Positions 33,841 to 46,812 of a stretch of DNA of 64,000 nucleotides are shown in pieces. Numbering within the stretch: the first letter of the stretch is position 1; each line of letters opens with the position of its first letter. Source of the DNA: Morinoia aosen (Eukaryota > Arthropoda > Malacostraca > Amphipoda > Talitridae); the NCBI GenBank assembly GCA_030386875.1, contig CM059563.1:15952001-16016000 (forward strand), in the 5' to 3' direction. A program made the translations under genes and the position numbers. A model generated the notes under the pieces. The model saw only the letters and a list, made by a program, of their open reading frames with translations. It did not search any database and was not told the origin of the DNA.

Positions 33841-35179
33841 TGATTTCATGAACGCAACTGACGTCAATCCATAGTCTCCATACATTTTGAGTTCTTAATT
33901 GGTATTACAAATTTAAAAAAAAGTGTTATGCTATGTGTGAAATAGTTAAATTACTTCCAATTAGATATCAGAGACTTGTGTATAATTTTCAACCTACCTG
34001 TCCTCTGATGCCATATACTCTTTTATTTTCCCTTGGATCAGCTACCGGAAAACATGGTCTACGATGCTATTCTGCCTAAATGTTGAAAAGCAGAAATACG
34101 TTTACAATCTATGAGAATTTCTCCTAAGGAAGATTTATAAACGTCGTATTTTCTGTTTTATCGTAATGTTTCAACGGGGTTTTAATAAGGAAATAATTTC
34201 CATTCATATTAGGATAAGGTTTTTGGTCTTTCTGTTTTCCGGTCTTTTAAATATTATAAAGCATAAATTCTCAACAAAATTGTTATATTCTTCTTCCAAT
34301 TTAATATTGTTTTGCGTCTTTCTTCAATTATGTTGTACATCTCTTGGGAACCGTTGTAGAACAATCGTTTTTCCGTTTCTGACGCAGGCAGACTGTTTTG
34401 TGTCATTATTATTAGCATGGAAATATCATATATTCGTGGCAAGATAAAAGATATTTTCTCCGAGTCCCTTTGTTCGGAATACTAGTTTACGCTGATATTT
34501 GCACACATGCTTATTTATGTTTATGTATGCATGTTATGCATGCGTATATTCTGTATGTGTCACTACCTAACATCATTTCACTTCATTATTGTAAAGCATT
34601 TATTTAAAAAATATATTTTTTCAGTTACTATCCACATATGTTACATACGATGGTTATTAACCAATGATCTTTTTGTTATAACATTTAGTTAGAAATTGTA
34701 AGCCGCACCATATACTGAAAAGGTAGTTACGAACTTCCTTCGCTCAACATTCTATATTTCAGTTCATTGCACAGCATTTCTGCAGAACGCATATGTATTA
34801 TAATTGCCCAGATGCATATGCATGTACATATATGTGTATGTATGCATGTTAGGTGTATGTATGTATTTATGTGTGTATGTATGTGCATGTATATGTGTAC
34901 ATGTATGTATGCACATATGTATGTACTAAACTAGCAACTAACATTTGTACTTGAGATACCGCTCATTTTTTGTTCACTCTCAACTTGTAACATTACCTCA
35001 TCATCTTTTTATTATTGTAAAGCATTCACATAAAAAATAAAATTTTGATATGTGATTACCCATTTATGTTTAAATAAGATGCTTTTCATCTAATGACCGC
35101 TATGTTAAAAGGCTTTAATTAGAAAAACAAAACTTGCAATTTTCGTAGTTCTCATGCTTGTATTTTTTTCATGCTCGCT
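33841..35179. other. Intergenic with a TATG-rich microsatellite
   Basis: No gene. Between about 34810 and 34925 the sequence is an impure run of GTATGTAT/CATGTATG units. Confidence 0.6.
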
Positions 35180-35474
35180 CAAACAAACAAAACAAACATC
35201 GGCATCTTTGGGATGCTTTATTTCCAATCAAGCCTGATACATATGATCTTAAGCATTGGTTTTTCAAATGTCTTAAAACTAACACTATATATAGGACACC
35301 ATGACGGTTCCCCCGTAAAGCCGGTACCCATTTCCGACACCTGGGTCGAGTGGGGTATTGTGCTTGAGCTTTCCCTTATACCCAACGGAGAAAATCGCAG
35401 CGCCAGCGCCGGGATACGAACCCGCGACTCCAACATACAAGTCCGATCCCTTAACCGCTGTGCCACCGCGAGCA
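35180..35474 (-). mobile_element. tRNA-derived SINE, copy 2
   Basis: Near-identical to 7588-7890. Minus strand starts GCTCGCGGTGGCACAGCGG (A box) with B box GGGTTCGTATCCC, and ends in a TGTTTGTTTTGTTTG tail. High identity between copies suggests recent activity; a partner LINE with the same tail was not seen here. Confidence 0.9.
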
Positions 35475-37561
35475 CCTAAAAATGATATTTGTGAACATCT
35501 GCCGAAACAAACAATTCTAACATTATTTCCTGATATCGAGAAATCTAAAGCTTTGTGTCTTGTACATGTAAACTGTCAAAAGTGTTTTCACCCCACAATG
35601 AAAATGAATCGTCAATGAAATTGTGTCGTGTCTTAAAATTTTAGATAAATATATCAACAAATCTAGAATAAGCAACATTAGGAATACACTGCTCTCAATC
35701 ATTTGTTTTCGACTAGTGACATGGGTATTACAATACTCATGTGTATATATCATATAAGTGTATTTGCTTCAAGATATTTTAAAAATAAATGATGTACCAT
35801 CTATTCTGTACCATCTTTATCGAAAATAAACTGTTTTTCTTTTTTTTCTTTTTCATGTGCATTTGTTACTGCGTAGACGTTGGTTTTTACGTCAGGAGCT
35901 TTACGTGGTTTTCAAAATACATAGTCTAAAATTAGCTACATAATAACGTGAAGAAAATTGAACATTTGTTTAGGAACTTAGCTTATTTTCAACCGTTTTA
36001 CAGATAAATAAAACGCCTTTTTTCTGCGCTGAAGCCTTTCATGGACAATTTATTGTAAATAATTCATCAGCCCAAATTCCTGCAAGGTTTTGCGACGTAA
36101 CTGTAATGTTTCTGTCTCTTTGCTAGTGTTAATAAACGTATATATTTCAATACCTACAATTAAAAGTAGAGATATACTCTAGCTTGCAAAGAAATCCGGT
36201 AGTACTTGTAAGCGACGTTTAGATGAAACTGAGGTGAAAGTGTAAGTATTTCACCCCGGTAGGCTTGTATCGGAAGCAAGAAGGATAGGAGGAAACTCGT
36301 GCTTTGCGAGAATGATGCAACCGGCCTTTGCATAATGTGTGCGCCCTAGAAGGCTGTGTATTGGGCTATGAAGCATACGGCATGTTAGAATGTGCAAGTG
36401 TACCCGTATTTAACAGTTGTTATGTGTGGGGTGAATTAACGAGGTTTTTTAGCTTGTATGTGCATTCCTAACCCAACTGCGTATAAATGTGTCCTCAGGA
36501 AAAATGTGTAATGTGTGAGAAAGTTAGACGTTCTCTTGCGGGAACGGTAATTGAGTAAAAGACGTTCTAGTAAAGTAAAATTGAATAACGGTTAGGGCGC
36601 TAAAGCAGAGATAACGGCGTCGTTATTGAATCATTTGGTGGGACTAATTAAAGGGTATTATGGGTCCTCTAAGTTTTAAAGTTCATAGTTTAACATTCTC
36701 TTTTGCATAAATTGTTTATGCGAAAGTGCGCATGTTTCCGTTAACGTTATTTAGTGTTATTACTGCGTGGGTATCTGAACCGAGTAACGTAATGGACATC
36801 TCAACCTCGTACCTTATCGTTATACCGATAAAGATGAAAGGCATATACTTGACACACAGCGTATCTTCAGGTTAAAATAGATTCGAAAGGGGAGTTTGAT
36901 TTTTGTTTTTCAAACTACTGAATAGTACAAATATTCAGACTCCCCTGCTAGGTGCGACTTGTCGCTCACGGTATTTGAATTGTCTGTCCAGTCAGAAGAG
37001 CTATGAAGGTAGATGCAGCGCAAATAAGGGTATAATGATACGCGTCTTTAATCGTCCAAATGTGTATTTTTACACCTCAAAATCTTGCTGTGATCTTGAA
37101 AGGCTGGGGAGTCTGTGCGTATTCACTATTCTATCATCTGGGTCTTGTAGACCTAGTCTGAGGATCTTTAGACCTCGGAGCCTTAACGCTAGAAGGACTC
37201 TGTATATTAAGGCTTTGAAGCGAGTGTTGGTCAAATTCGTATTTAGTGCCATGCATACTATTCGGTTGGTTGCAATTCGATAGAAGTATCCCTAAGATTG
37301 TGGCATTGGACAAATTCAGACTTGCGCCCTGATTTCGACCTGATATAATAGTCGGCAAATTTCAATGTATCTTTTTTTTTTATTGAGTAAACCTGTGCGG
37401 ACGTACGAGGAAGCCTGGAAGTATTGAAGAGGTGCATAGTAAAGTCAATAAAACCCGTGATGGTAGGTGACGCTGAGTGTTTTTCCAGTGACATCTTTTA
37501 AATTCCAGATACTCTCCATTTGTACAAATTATACAAAGATATTTTATCAATCTTATCCGTG
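35475..37561. other. Intergenic / upstream of the lysine-rich gene
   Basis: No coding frame is convincing; the 126-codon frame at 36903-37283 starts without ATG and shows no domain. The last part should contain the leader of the gene starting at 37562. Confidence 0.35.
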
Positions 37562-39249
37562 ATGGCTGAGTTGGCAAAAAAGGGAAGATCAACTTCGAAG
37601 AAACTTGTCCCAACCGTCGCGGCACCGACGAAATCGGCAGATGAAACTGCACCCAAAAGAGGGCGTGGTAGTTCCAAACAAACTGAAAAACTTGAGACAA
37701 AGGCTCCGAAACCTTCATTGAAAATTACGCTGAAAATGCCAAAGAATAAAGAAGCGATAGCTGATAAAAAATCTGCTTCGAAGCCAGCAGTAAAGAAGTC
37801 GAAGCCTGCAGTAGCTACAAAGGTTTGTAAGAACTAAATATGTTGTCGTGAGCATCCTCGTTATGGGGCTTAGGGGTTGTCCTCGTTATGGGGTTGTCCT
37901 CGTTATGGGGCTTAGGTGTACCATTAGCTAATACTGCAATTATTTACGTATCGGTGTAAAAAACGGAATTTTAATTATGAAGTTGTTTTTTCAGTAAATG
38001 TATTCGCATTATAGGTTGGACGGCTACAGTTTTATCGGCTTCTTGAAAAGTTTGAATACTAGTTAAATTTGTACCATGGTTGACACTTTGACCTCAACAC
38101 GCGCCACCGCTGGCCGCGGAGGGGATGGGCGAACATTTTCAAAATGTTGCCGACCTTGCCCACTAGTAGTTATGGACTAAATTTTCAAAAATTCTCGTTT
38201 AAAGCTGAATGAAAGATCCAGTATACCTGTTATTCTCATTTCTTGCTAAAATTGGCTTTGAATTAAAATTTAATATTGAACTTCAGTTTAAGTACAGTCA
38301 CTGTTTAAACTTCAACTGAATTTAATCAAAGTTGATCAGATAAAAAAATTCAGAGTAGAGTTTAACAAAAAAGAAAGTTTAGAGTAGCTTTCACTTGTAT
38401 CAGAGCCGTCATTTACGATAATTGAGGAAGATTTTCAAAAGGAACCGTTGCCGACTGGCTAAAAGTTTCATAACATGATTGTTACTCTGAATGCTAAACA
38501 TATTTAAAATCTTGCATTACAACTTGAAGTCGGGGAAATTGCTCCAGCTTTCGACAGCCGCCGGGACATTTTCTGGCGACAGAATTTTGTCTCTGCACTA
38601 AAACTTTAGTCTTTCAGCCTTCTAGAACTATGCTTGAAGCAATTTGCTTCTAGGTTTTGGCTTTACGCCCCGTAATCCGCTCTTCCAAATTGTTTAGGAA
38701 ACTTTTCCTCTAGTGGAAACTGGCTATTGAAAACAAGTTTGAGCCACACTAAGCATCTTGATCGACGCTGTAATGAAGGTTCAAATCACAACTCCTTAAA
38801 TTTTGCCCCAATGTAGTTACTCTAATTGCAAGTAGTATCTATGAAAGGACTCGGATAATATTTCGATCAGGTAAATGGAAAAGTTTGTCTTGAATAAACC
38901 TTGGCTCGCGACCTTTCACTTCCTTCAGGAATGTGTGTACTATATTAACCAAGTTCCAACATATTAGGTGTATTCGTTCCAACTGTCTTTCTCTCGTGAA
39001 AGAGCTTCCTCCTGCTAAAGCTGGGACTGAAATGTTTTATCAAGTGCTGTTAATAATTACAGATACTAACTTCCTCAGGAAACGGCGCTGCGAAAGCCTG
39101 ATCGGCGTCGTAAGAATCCTGAAGAATCCGATTCTGAAGCAAAATCTGGCGAAGCTTCAGATTCCGCACCTAGAGATGCAGAAAAATCGAATCCAACTGA
39201 TAAAAGCAGTGATGAAGACTCTGAAGCGGTACAAGATTCTGACGAGTGA
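37562..39249 (+). CDS. Lysine-rich, acidic-tailed nuclear-type protein
   Basis: Exon 1 is 37562-37822 (87 codons from ATG, MAELAKKGRST). It is rich in Lys, Ala, Ser and Pro, with an AT-hook-like PKRGRGSSK and several KKSKPA-type histone-tail-like stretches. A GTTTGT donor follows. Exon 2, after TTCCTCAG, is 39079-39249: ALRKPDRRRKNP, then an acidic Ser/Glu/Asp tail with casein-kinase-like sites (EESDSE, SSDEDSE) and TGA. Phases join exactly and give 143 aa. An AATAAA at 39453-39458 fits a 3' end. Composition suggests a DNA- or chromatin-associated nuclear protein; no named family is recognised. An in-frame upstream non-ATG start was ignored. Acceptor-plus-short-frame combinations at 40762 and 41449 could be alternative last exons. 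Confidence 0.6.
37853..37918. repeat. Short tandem repeat in intron
   Basis: Three units of TCCTCGTTATGGGG with variable GCTTAGG spacers just inside intron 1 of the lysine-rich gene. Confidence 0.85.
38075..38305 (+). mobile_element. TTAA-type MITE (family C), decayed copy in intron
   Basis: TCAACACGCGCCACCGCTGGCC start, GGAGGGGAT, AAAATGTTGCCGACC, AATATTGAACTTCAGTTTAA. The TTAA ends are lost. Lies in intron 1 of the lysine-rich gene. Confidence 0.6.
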
Positions 39250-40761
39250 GCGTAATTAGTTTGGCGACCATTTGCAGTGAAATATCGATCGTTGGAGCTT
39301 GAAGGTAAAATAGTTCAAACCAATTTTTAGTCCCGAATTCCTCAATGAAAGAGGAATTCGGGAAATTGCTCGTATTCTCCATTTTTTTAGGAAACTGCAG
39401 TAATGTTGATACCACTGGAATTTTTTACTTACGGCTGCAACTGGGGAAATTTAATAAATTTTCGGTTGGTCCTAATTTCTCTATTCTGGCCTTCCATAAT
39501 TTCTAGATTTAGACGGTTTACGTAGAATGTTTTTAAGCCTGTTACGGTTATGGTTGCGAGTAAGCGTGCACTATAAATGGCCTTCATGAATTTTAAGTGT
39601 ATAAATTTCGGTCTCAAATGTGTACGCAAGATCAGAACAATATTAGGTCGTATCGTCAATTTGTAAGCGTGTAAAATATATGTGGGAATTTTGTGCTTCG
39701 TTGTCAATTTAATTTACCAACTCCTGAACGTAGCTTCTTTCGTGAATAGAACATGAAAAAGCTTGAGATAGTAGAATTAAGCCTTCAATGGCGGCAGATG
39801 CGGGCTTAAGTTTCTCGTGCAAAGTTCTCAAAAACAAATGCTTGTTGGCTACGCTTTGACAATGCTATAGTCGCCTACACGATAGGGACATTCCTTGGCA
39901 CTATGAAACGCAGCGAAATTAATGCCGTCACGAAGAGAACCTACGTCTCTTTTTAGTTTGCAGAGCAGCAATATAGGCCTTTTATAATGAAACTTGAAAC
40001 GCAAACACGTGGAGCGACCGCACCTTTGAATTAAAACTCGCTGCGAAAGTGGCAGAACCCAGGTTATTGTTTTCCTCGTTTGTTTTCGAAAGATGTTAAT
40101 TATCGGATCGAATACTAAATATAATCATCCAGAGAGCAGCTTACACGCTCGAAGGACCTAGACTACCTATAATCGGAACTACTGAGCCCGTGGATCCTTC
40201 AAAAAGAAAAGAACTGGAATTAAATTCACGTACGCTCGGAGAACTTGGCAGCAGGTCACGTTTTAGAAGCTGAATGACTGGCACTAGGTTATTGTAGCTT
40301 TCCTACACGCGATCGTTTTCAGGCAAGAATACTAGGCTTTGTATTTAGGGTTAGGTCATGAATTTCAGGAAGTCGACAGTAAGAAGTTGTGCGTGTCCAG
40401 TCGCCAGGCAGAGCACAACCTAGATGTGCGTGAGCGCAGACGAGTTGCTGGAAGTGCGCCTCGTCCCCTTTTTGAGAATCTTAAGCGGGATAACGTTTAC
40501 GAAAGTGGTGGAAGGAAAGAAGCGAGACGCTTTTGAAAGACGCTCCAGTTCTGAAATAAATTCTGTTAAAAGAGTGAGGCGTAAAACGGGAATTGTGCAT
40601 TCAAAACTTAAGATTGCTGTTCATTGGCCAGATATTGGCAACTTCCGGAGACGAAACTTGTTATTAGGCACATGCTTATATTGTATTCTGGTAGATTGCA
40701 GCTCTGGGATTCACTATGTAATTGCATTATACGTCACGTTTCCACAAGTTTTCCCTTTCAG

Positions 40762-40803
40762 TCGGCAGAAAAACCTGTTAAAAACAATGTTCACATTCGT
40801 TAA
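40762..40803 (+). other. Possible alternative terminal exon of the lysine-rich gene
   Basis: A strong 3' splice site (GTTTTCCCTTTCAG) precedes 13 codons in the phase of exon 1, SAEKPVKNNVHIR, then TAA. Purely a splice-site and phase argument. Confidence 0.2.
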
Positions 40804-41431
40804 CTAATCGATCTATGGTATTGTGCCATCTAGTTCGTAATTCTATTTGACGAGTCGAGATACCCTGCGTAGAGACGTGGACCCTAGAGATCTTGTCTGA
40901 GGTAGCACGCGGGTTCGTTGAATTAGACCATTTCATTCAGGGATTCCCAGTTTATGATGAAAGAACCCGCGGATGTCCAGGTTCCCAAGTTCAGAGAATT
41001 GTTTTGGAGTGGGTCGTCTCGCGAGACAGAAATATCTAGTTCTTTTCAAGGTAAACGCTTGCGTACGTTATACATACCTATCATTGCCCCACATTTCCGG
41101 CTTCGAAAATCTGTGCTCGACTCTTGAAGGCTTCCATGCGTATGATTCAAATGGTATTGTTTGAGGCGATTTAAACTTCTGATATTATGCATAAACGACT
41201 AGTTTCTTAATATCAACAGCAGTAATATTTTCTCGAGCAGAATAAGATGAACGCGAGAAAAATGCTCCTCGCAAACGTATGGAAGAACTCCCACTCGCTG
41301 TTCTCATCTATGGATTAATTTGATAATTAAAACGGGACAAGTGTTTTCGAATTGGTTTACATGCTGGTTTGAAAATCATTTTAGTTTGACGTAGGGGAGA
41401 AACATAATGTACGAATCTGACTAACCGGTAA

Positions 41432-41831
41432 CTAACGTTCTATTTCAGATCGATATTGTTGAAAAATCAGAAGTTTCTCACGATCCAGAAATTCCAACAC
41501 CTCCGGGTGGGTAGCTGCAGAAACATAGTCTGTCTGTTGAATATAATCCGAAAAGTATCCCTTTTCAGCCTCACGTGCTCTGACTTGACAGCTTTTAATT
41601 AGTTTTAAATTGCTATTGAATTTACGACGTAATAAATATCTAAGGCGTGTCTCTGGTTCTGCAACTTTGCCTTTGAATCTCATTTTGCTTTTTTCGCAAG
41701 AATTTAAAAGCAGTAAGCCAACGATCGCTCACAGTTAAAGTTGCATGACAATCGTTTTTTTTTTGAACTTGTAGCACAGAATCATATCTACGGCATAGAT
41801 GTAAATAAATTTGCGTAGTTGATATGGCCAT
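41432..41831 (-). pseudogene. Unrecognised minus-strand coding remnant or chance frames
   Basis: Two overlapping minus-strand frames: an ATG at 41831 opens 63 codons to 41640, and another at 41683 opens 83 codons to 41432. The second has well-mixed, protein-like composition (FSDYIQQTDYVSAATHPEV, LEFLDREKLLIFQQYR). Together they could be one gene interrupted by a frameshift near 41690. No family is recognised and no splice signals support it. Confidence 0.2.
41449..41514 (+). other. Possible alternative terminal exon of the lysine-rich gene
   Basis: A branch-point-like ACTAAC and pyrimidine tract (GTTCTATTTCAG) precede 21 codons in phase 0, starting IDIVEKSEVSHD and ending PTPPGG, then TAG. 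The acidic composition resembles the exon 2 tail. It overlaps a minus-strand frame (41432-41683), so at most one is likely to be coding. Confidence 0.25.
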
Positions 41832-44800
41832 GCAATTTATGCTTTGGTTTTATCTATTCACTGATATGCTAGGTAGATTATTTCGGAAAGGAAACAAAGG
41901 AAAACGGTGTGCTTCTAACAATATAAGAACGTCAAATGCGAAAAAACGTTGATTTTCAATGTCCTGATGTGAAGGTGTTTAGCTAGTTGTTATAGTAATG
42001 TCTGTCACTGGCTGAACGACCAAAAAAGCAATCCCTAATCTGGGTACTTTATTTCAACTACTGTAATCCCTGAATTTTGCTGAACACAACCAGAAATACA
42101 CACGATCGCGTTTGTTGAGCAGAAAGTCGACTGCTGAGCAATTTCAAAACTACAATTAATACATAAAACGTGCTACCGCTTGTGCAAGAATAGAGCCTGC
42201 ACGACCGGTTACAAAACTTGCCTTTGTACAGAATGCTGACATAAACAAAAACATCGGACAAAACACTCGCTAGCAAATAAAATACTGAGCACTCAAACTG
42301 AAACTATTTCCGAAGCTCTGTCGAGATTCAGTGGGAGATTTAGAAAGCGAAATGGTTCATAAGTCCTAGGCCCAAAATCACGCTAGTTTTGTGGTAGTGT
42401 TAAAATATAACGAAATTCAGAGCATGCGATCCCTGATAGAGCTTACGGTGCGCCTATTTAACAAAAAAAATGAACCTCGGTCCTAATATTACAAATGCAT
42501 TAATATAATTTTTTGCTGATATCCTAATGCTGGCTGGTGTTTTTACTTCAAGAGATTCTAATCGTCAAAATTTACAACCGTCCTGTAAATAAATGGAAGC
42601 TATGTTTCACTTTGAAATGTATGATTATTCGTGCATTTAAAAAATACGGCGAAAAGTGGTTAGGGTATTTAATTTAAAACTTTAATTCAAAATTTCACCT
42701 GTGCAACAGAAGCTTAGGAAATTCATGATGATTAGCTGGAAAAATAAAAACCTAATTCTAATGATGGTAAACTTTGACACGGAAAAGAACGAAGTTCGAT
42801 ATCATAGGCACCACCTAATTTATAACGCCGTAGTCAGTGAAAGAACATTAGGCGATCTGTATTAGCGACAATATTTCTACAACGTTGTTATTTCTTAGAG
42901 GTGACAGCGTGAGTATTTGGAGAAGTATGCCGAGCTGAAGAATACATTTGAAAACAGGTAATTATAAACTTGCAGAGAAACGTAAAATCTGGAACATATG
43001 AGATTTCATGCTGATCTGTGCTGTATGAGCTGAACATATGAGGCCTGCGTAGGAGGTATAATTTTTAGCGACATAGAAATGCAAAACTGACAGGAAATGA
43101 AAACGCTTCCACATCGCTGAAAATATGGATTAACCATTGCATGAAACTTTCAGCATCACAGAAATTTAAATGCTGACGTTAAAAGAACACCGAACGGTTT
43201 CCATGCATGAATTGCGTTGTCATGACCGATAATATAATTACGCTGCATGTGAAAAATATCAATTGAGTTATTCAAGTGCACTCTGCAAGTATTTCAGCGT
43301 GTATTTCAAATTTCATCCTTTACGAACATGTAAAGGTTGAATCTATGGAAATTATCGTCCTGAGGAGAAAATAAAAGGCTCTAAGCTAAAGGTTTGGTTG
43401 ACATTCCTTATTTTGCATCAATACAATAGGTACAACAATACGAAAACAAAGATTTTTGTTTCGTACGAACCACTTTTTTTCGCCTCACAGCTGCCATTGT
43501 TAGGCGAGCTTTATTACTTACTTCTTCAACTTTTTCCTTGTTTCATGCTGCTTAGATGCACAGGGTGTAAAGAGGCTATTAGTTGGGTCGTTTTAAAACC
43601 TCATTTTGATCGAGCCCTTCACCCAAGTTTTGTTATTTCTTACCTAAGGTGGCATTTTGTTTTATCAGCGCTTAGTTTTTGGTGAAAAGGCCATTGGAAC
43701 CACTGGCATTGGAACCACTGCACGTTTACTCTTAGGTTTGAGATATTTTGCAGAAGTTCCTCGAGCTCCGCATGAAAGAAGACAGTGAGACGGTTGTGTC
43801 CTATAATTATAATCGATGGCATTGTATTTTTCAAGTGATATTCAGTAGAGCGTTTTGCCATGTAGTGTTCCTTGTTCGTATTTTAATCTTGGTGTTCGCC
43901 ATGTGTGCTGAAGAGTAAATTATAATCGTGTCAGTACAACAACTACATTAAACAAATACTGCTGACTCTTCGTGCAGCAGGAAATTGCCTAAGACAAAGT
44001 AAAACACGCGTTCCAATCGCAAGAAGACAAATTGCATCGACAGCGAATCTCCCACCAGTTATCATGGCGTCAAAGACTGTCATCAATGAAGCCTCGGAAA
44101 CGTTTCTTGGCTTGCTCTATTTATAAGTTGTAAATTTCTCCATAACTTTATCCCATGTGTGTGTATCGATATCAATCTTCTTATATGAATGCTGTGCCTT
44201 CTGATCGAAAGTAGTTCAACAGTCAGCTCGATACACTTGGAACCTTCTCAGGGACACGCACTTGTGTTCAAGGATGAGGTGGCGACGTTCAAGGTCACCA
44301 AATTCAGTCCCCATTGTGCTTCTTCTGCATGAGGAGCGGCATGAGTCTCGACTGAGTTATCTACCGTGTTCGTGATAGGAGTAATGACGACGAAAGGAAG
44401 AATAGACAGACAGCCAGTTCATTAAAAGGCTGAACAAAAGAGTGAGGGCTTCAGTTTAAAGTGTTTTAACTTCTTTCGTAATTCGGTTAAATTACTGTTC
44501 TTGTACATCAACGAAACTTCTAGAATGTGTTCAATATTCTTTCCAAAAGCTGACTACGAGTCACGGTATACGTGCTTTGGGTCTGCTTGCATTCTTCACC
44601 TCGTTGAGAAATGCGTTGCAATAATTAGTATACGGGAAGCACCGCTTGGAAATGAAAATCAATTGACATCTGAATGACCCCCTTCCAATCTGATTTTATA
44701 CAAGAGAGCTATATGATGTACAATTAATCAGTATCTATCTGCATGATAAGATTATGGAATAACAATATTCCCTGCTGCAGCCACGTGAAATAAATGCATT

Positions 44801-46812
44801 TATCTAGGTTGATTTATAGCATCTTCGGTAGCAGCCGTATGGTATAATTATGAAACGTACGTGCACTGTACTCAATTTTGATTTATCTTTTTCATCTGCA
44901 AGTTTATTCGAAAGTTAACGAGTGTGCTCGTAGGTCAATTGTATTGGTATTGAAGACTCACGCAAGACCAAATATCCTCAATGTTTTAGCCTGAGCCGTG
45001 AAAAAATTCACGATGTTAGTTTCAACCTACATCATCCATGAATTTTTTCAAGTCGACTTTCTTTCTAAGGCGAAACAATTCCTTCTCCAAAAAATTGATG
45101 GTAGCGTAATTTTTGCGTGTCGTTACTGACAACGTAACACGCACGGTAAGTAGAGAGGCACGTAGTACGTACAAGCGTGTGCAAAATTTAGTTTCTTCGC
45201 GTGCAAGTCCAAACCATTTTCTAGCACTTTTCTGACGTGGGTCAGTTGGATACAGCTTGTCCTTCAGTCATAACGCGAATTGAAGTACGGCTGAACTCGT
45301 CATTCCAAGACAGGCCGGGTGCTGTCACTCACAAGGATTGGTGCTTTTATTTCGCATAAAAGCCTCGCGTTGCTCCCATTCACATCGTGCTGTAACGATC
45401 TACTGCTTTGATAACCGTTGATATTATGTAAGTGGAGGATGTATTGATCCTAGGTGTCCGTCAGGTGTAGACACTCAGCCTGTGGTGTTCAGAACAGGGT
45501 CCTGGAGATAGTTTTTCACACATCAACGTAACAAGAAGTTCTTGTTCCAGTGTTCTATCTTTTTATTAATTTTTTTGATGAACGCGTACCAAAGGATTAT
45601 TTCTAGAAATCTGGGATTACATCTAATTAAAATAATATAATGTTGTGGTAATTTACACTCGCCTATAAGGCTTTTCTGAATACGTCCACGTTGTATTTGA
45701 TTCACGCTCAGATATCTGCTCTCAGCAGCAGCAATGAAATCCTGTTTGCAATATCATTGGACGATTTATCTCAACTTTTTACCGGATTAATCAGATCGAT
45801 TCGTGATTTATCGATGAAATGTATGAAATAGGGTTTGTAGCCAGTTTACAATACTTGAACTACCTCATTCAGTTTTGAAAGCTTCAAATACAACACTGGT
45901 TGGTAGACATAAAATTGAAGTACAAGGAGACAAAAATGAATGCGAAACGAGCAATTTTTTATTCATTAGAAGATCACTATCGCTGAAAAGTACAATACTA
46001 ATAAATGACGAATGAGATTACCTTTGTTCAGTCGGACCCTCACCACGTTTACTGCGTAGGCTGTGCAGCAGTGATGGCGACACGTAGCTTAGGTTACACC
46101 AGCGGTTCTGTGACACTGATTTTAAACTAAAATGACAATTACTTTTAAAATCACTGTGTTATTGAAATGGAATATCGCAGGTTGAAATGAATTAAGGAAT
46201 TGAAAAATTCAATAACGTAATTTTATAATTCGATTTTAATTCCTTGTACCTACTACTCGTTTCTCACATTCTTAGCTCTGATGCTACACTAATTAGGTTA
46301 CAGCCCACACTTACACCCCTGTACCTGAGAGTGCTGGGAACCACTGGGTTGCACAAACCATAAACTGCCAGAGCTAAGAGTCTACATAATTTGTACTGTA
46401 AGAAGAAACCACGAACTATGGCAACTATTCAGTACCTCTCTCTTTCTCCTTCCCCAAGAACTCCACAAAACTTCCGGTATCATGATACGTTAAAACAGAG
46501 GTCCTTGCATCCTCTAACAGTATAAAAATATGTCTGAAAAACTTTGCTGCATCGAGGAAACGTCCATTTTAGCCCCCACGCATACGGTACAACAAATTCA
46601 ATACCATAATTCAAAGCCAAAATTGTCCAGCGACTTGAGCTCTCGTGAACACCTAAACGACAATTGCATACGACAGCCAAAGACAACCACCATTGGCCAA
46701 CTATGGTTTATCTAGTACAAAAGGTTGGTTCTGCAACAGAAAATCATGACGAAAATTATTGAAGTTGAGCACAAGTACTCCATGACTGATGGCATGACGA
46801 GGTACTGCTAAG
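41832..46812. other. Intergenic, about 5 kb without recognised gene
   Basis: Only short frames without domains. One compact stem lies at 45000-45053 (listed separately). Confidence 0.4.
45000..45053 (+). other. Compact hairpin
   Basis: GTGAAAAAATTCACGATG pairs with CATCCATGAATTTTTTCAAG across a ~13-base loop, giving a stem of ~20 bp with one or two bulges. It could be a small inverted-repeat remnant or a microRNA-precursor-like fold; nothing favours either. Confidence 0.35.

Noticed and set aside
35358..35456. tRNA-like sequence with A and B boxes
   Set aside because: It is the head of a SINE with body and tail, repeated at 7588-7890, and lacks a foldable acceptor stem and downstream terminator expected of a tRNA gene.
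36903..37283. 126-codon plus-strand frame upstream of the lysine-rich gene
   Set aside because: No ATG at its start, no domain, and dense Cys/Arg/Leu composition from shifted reading of AT-rich DNA.
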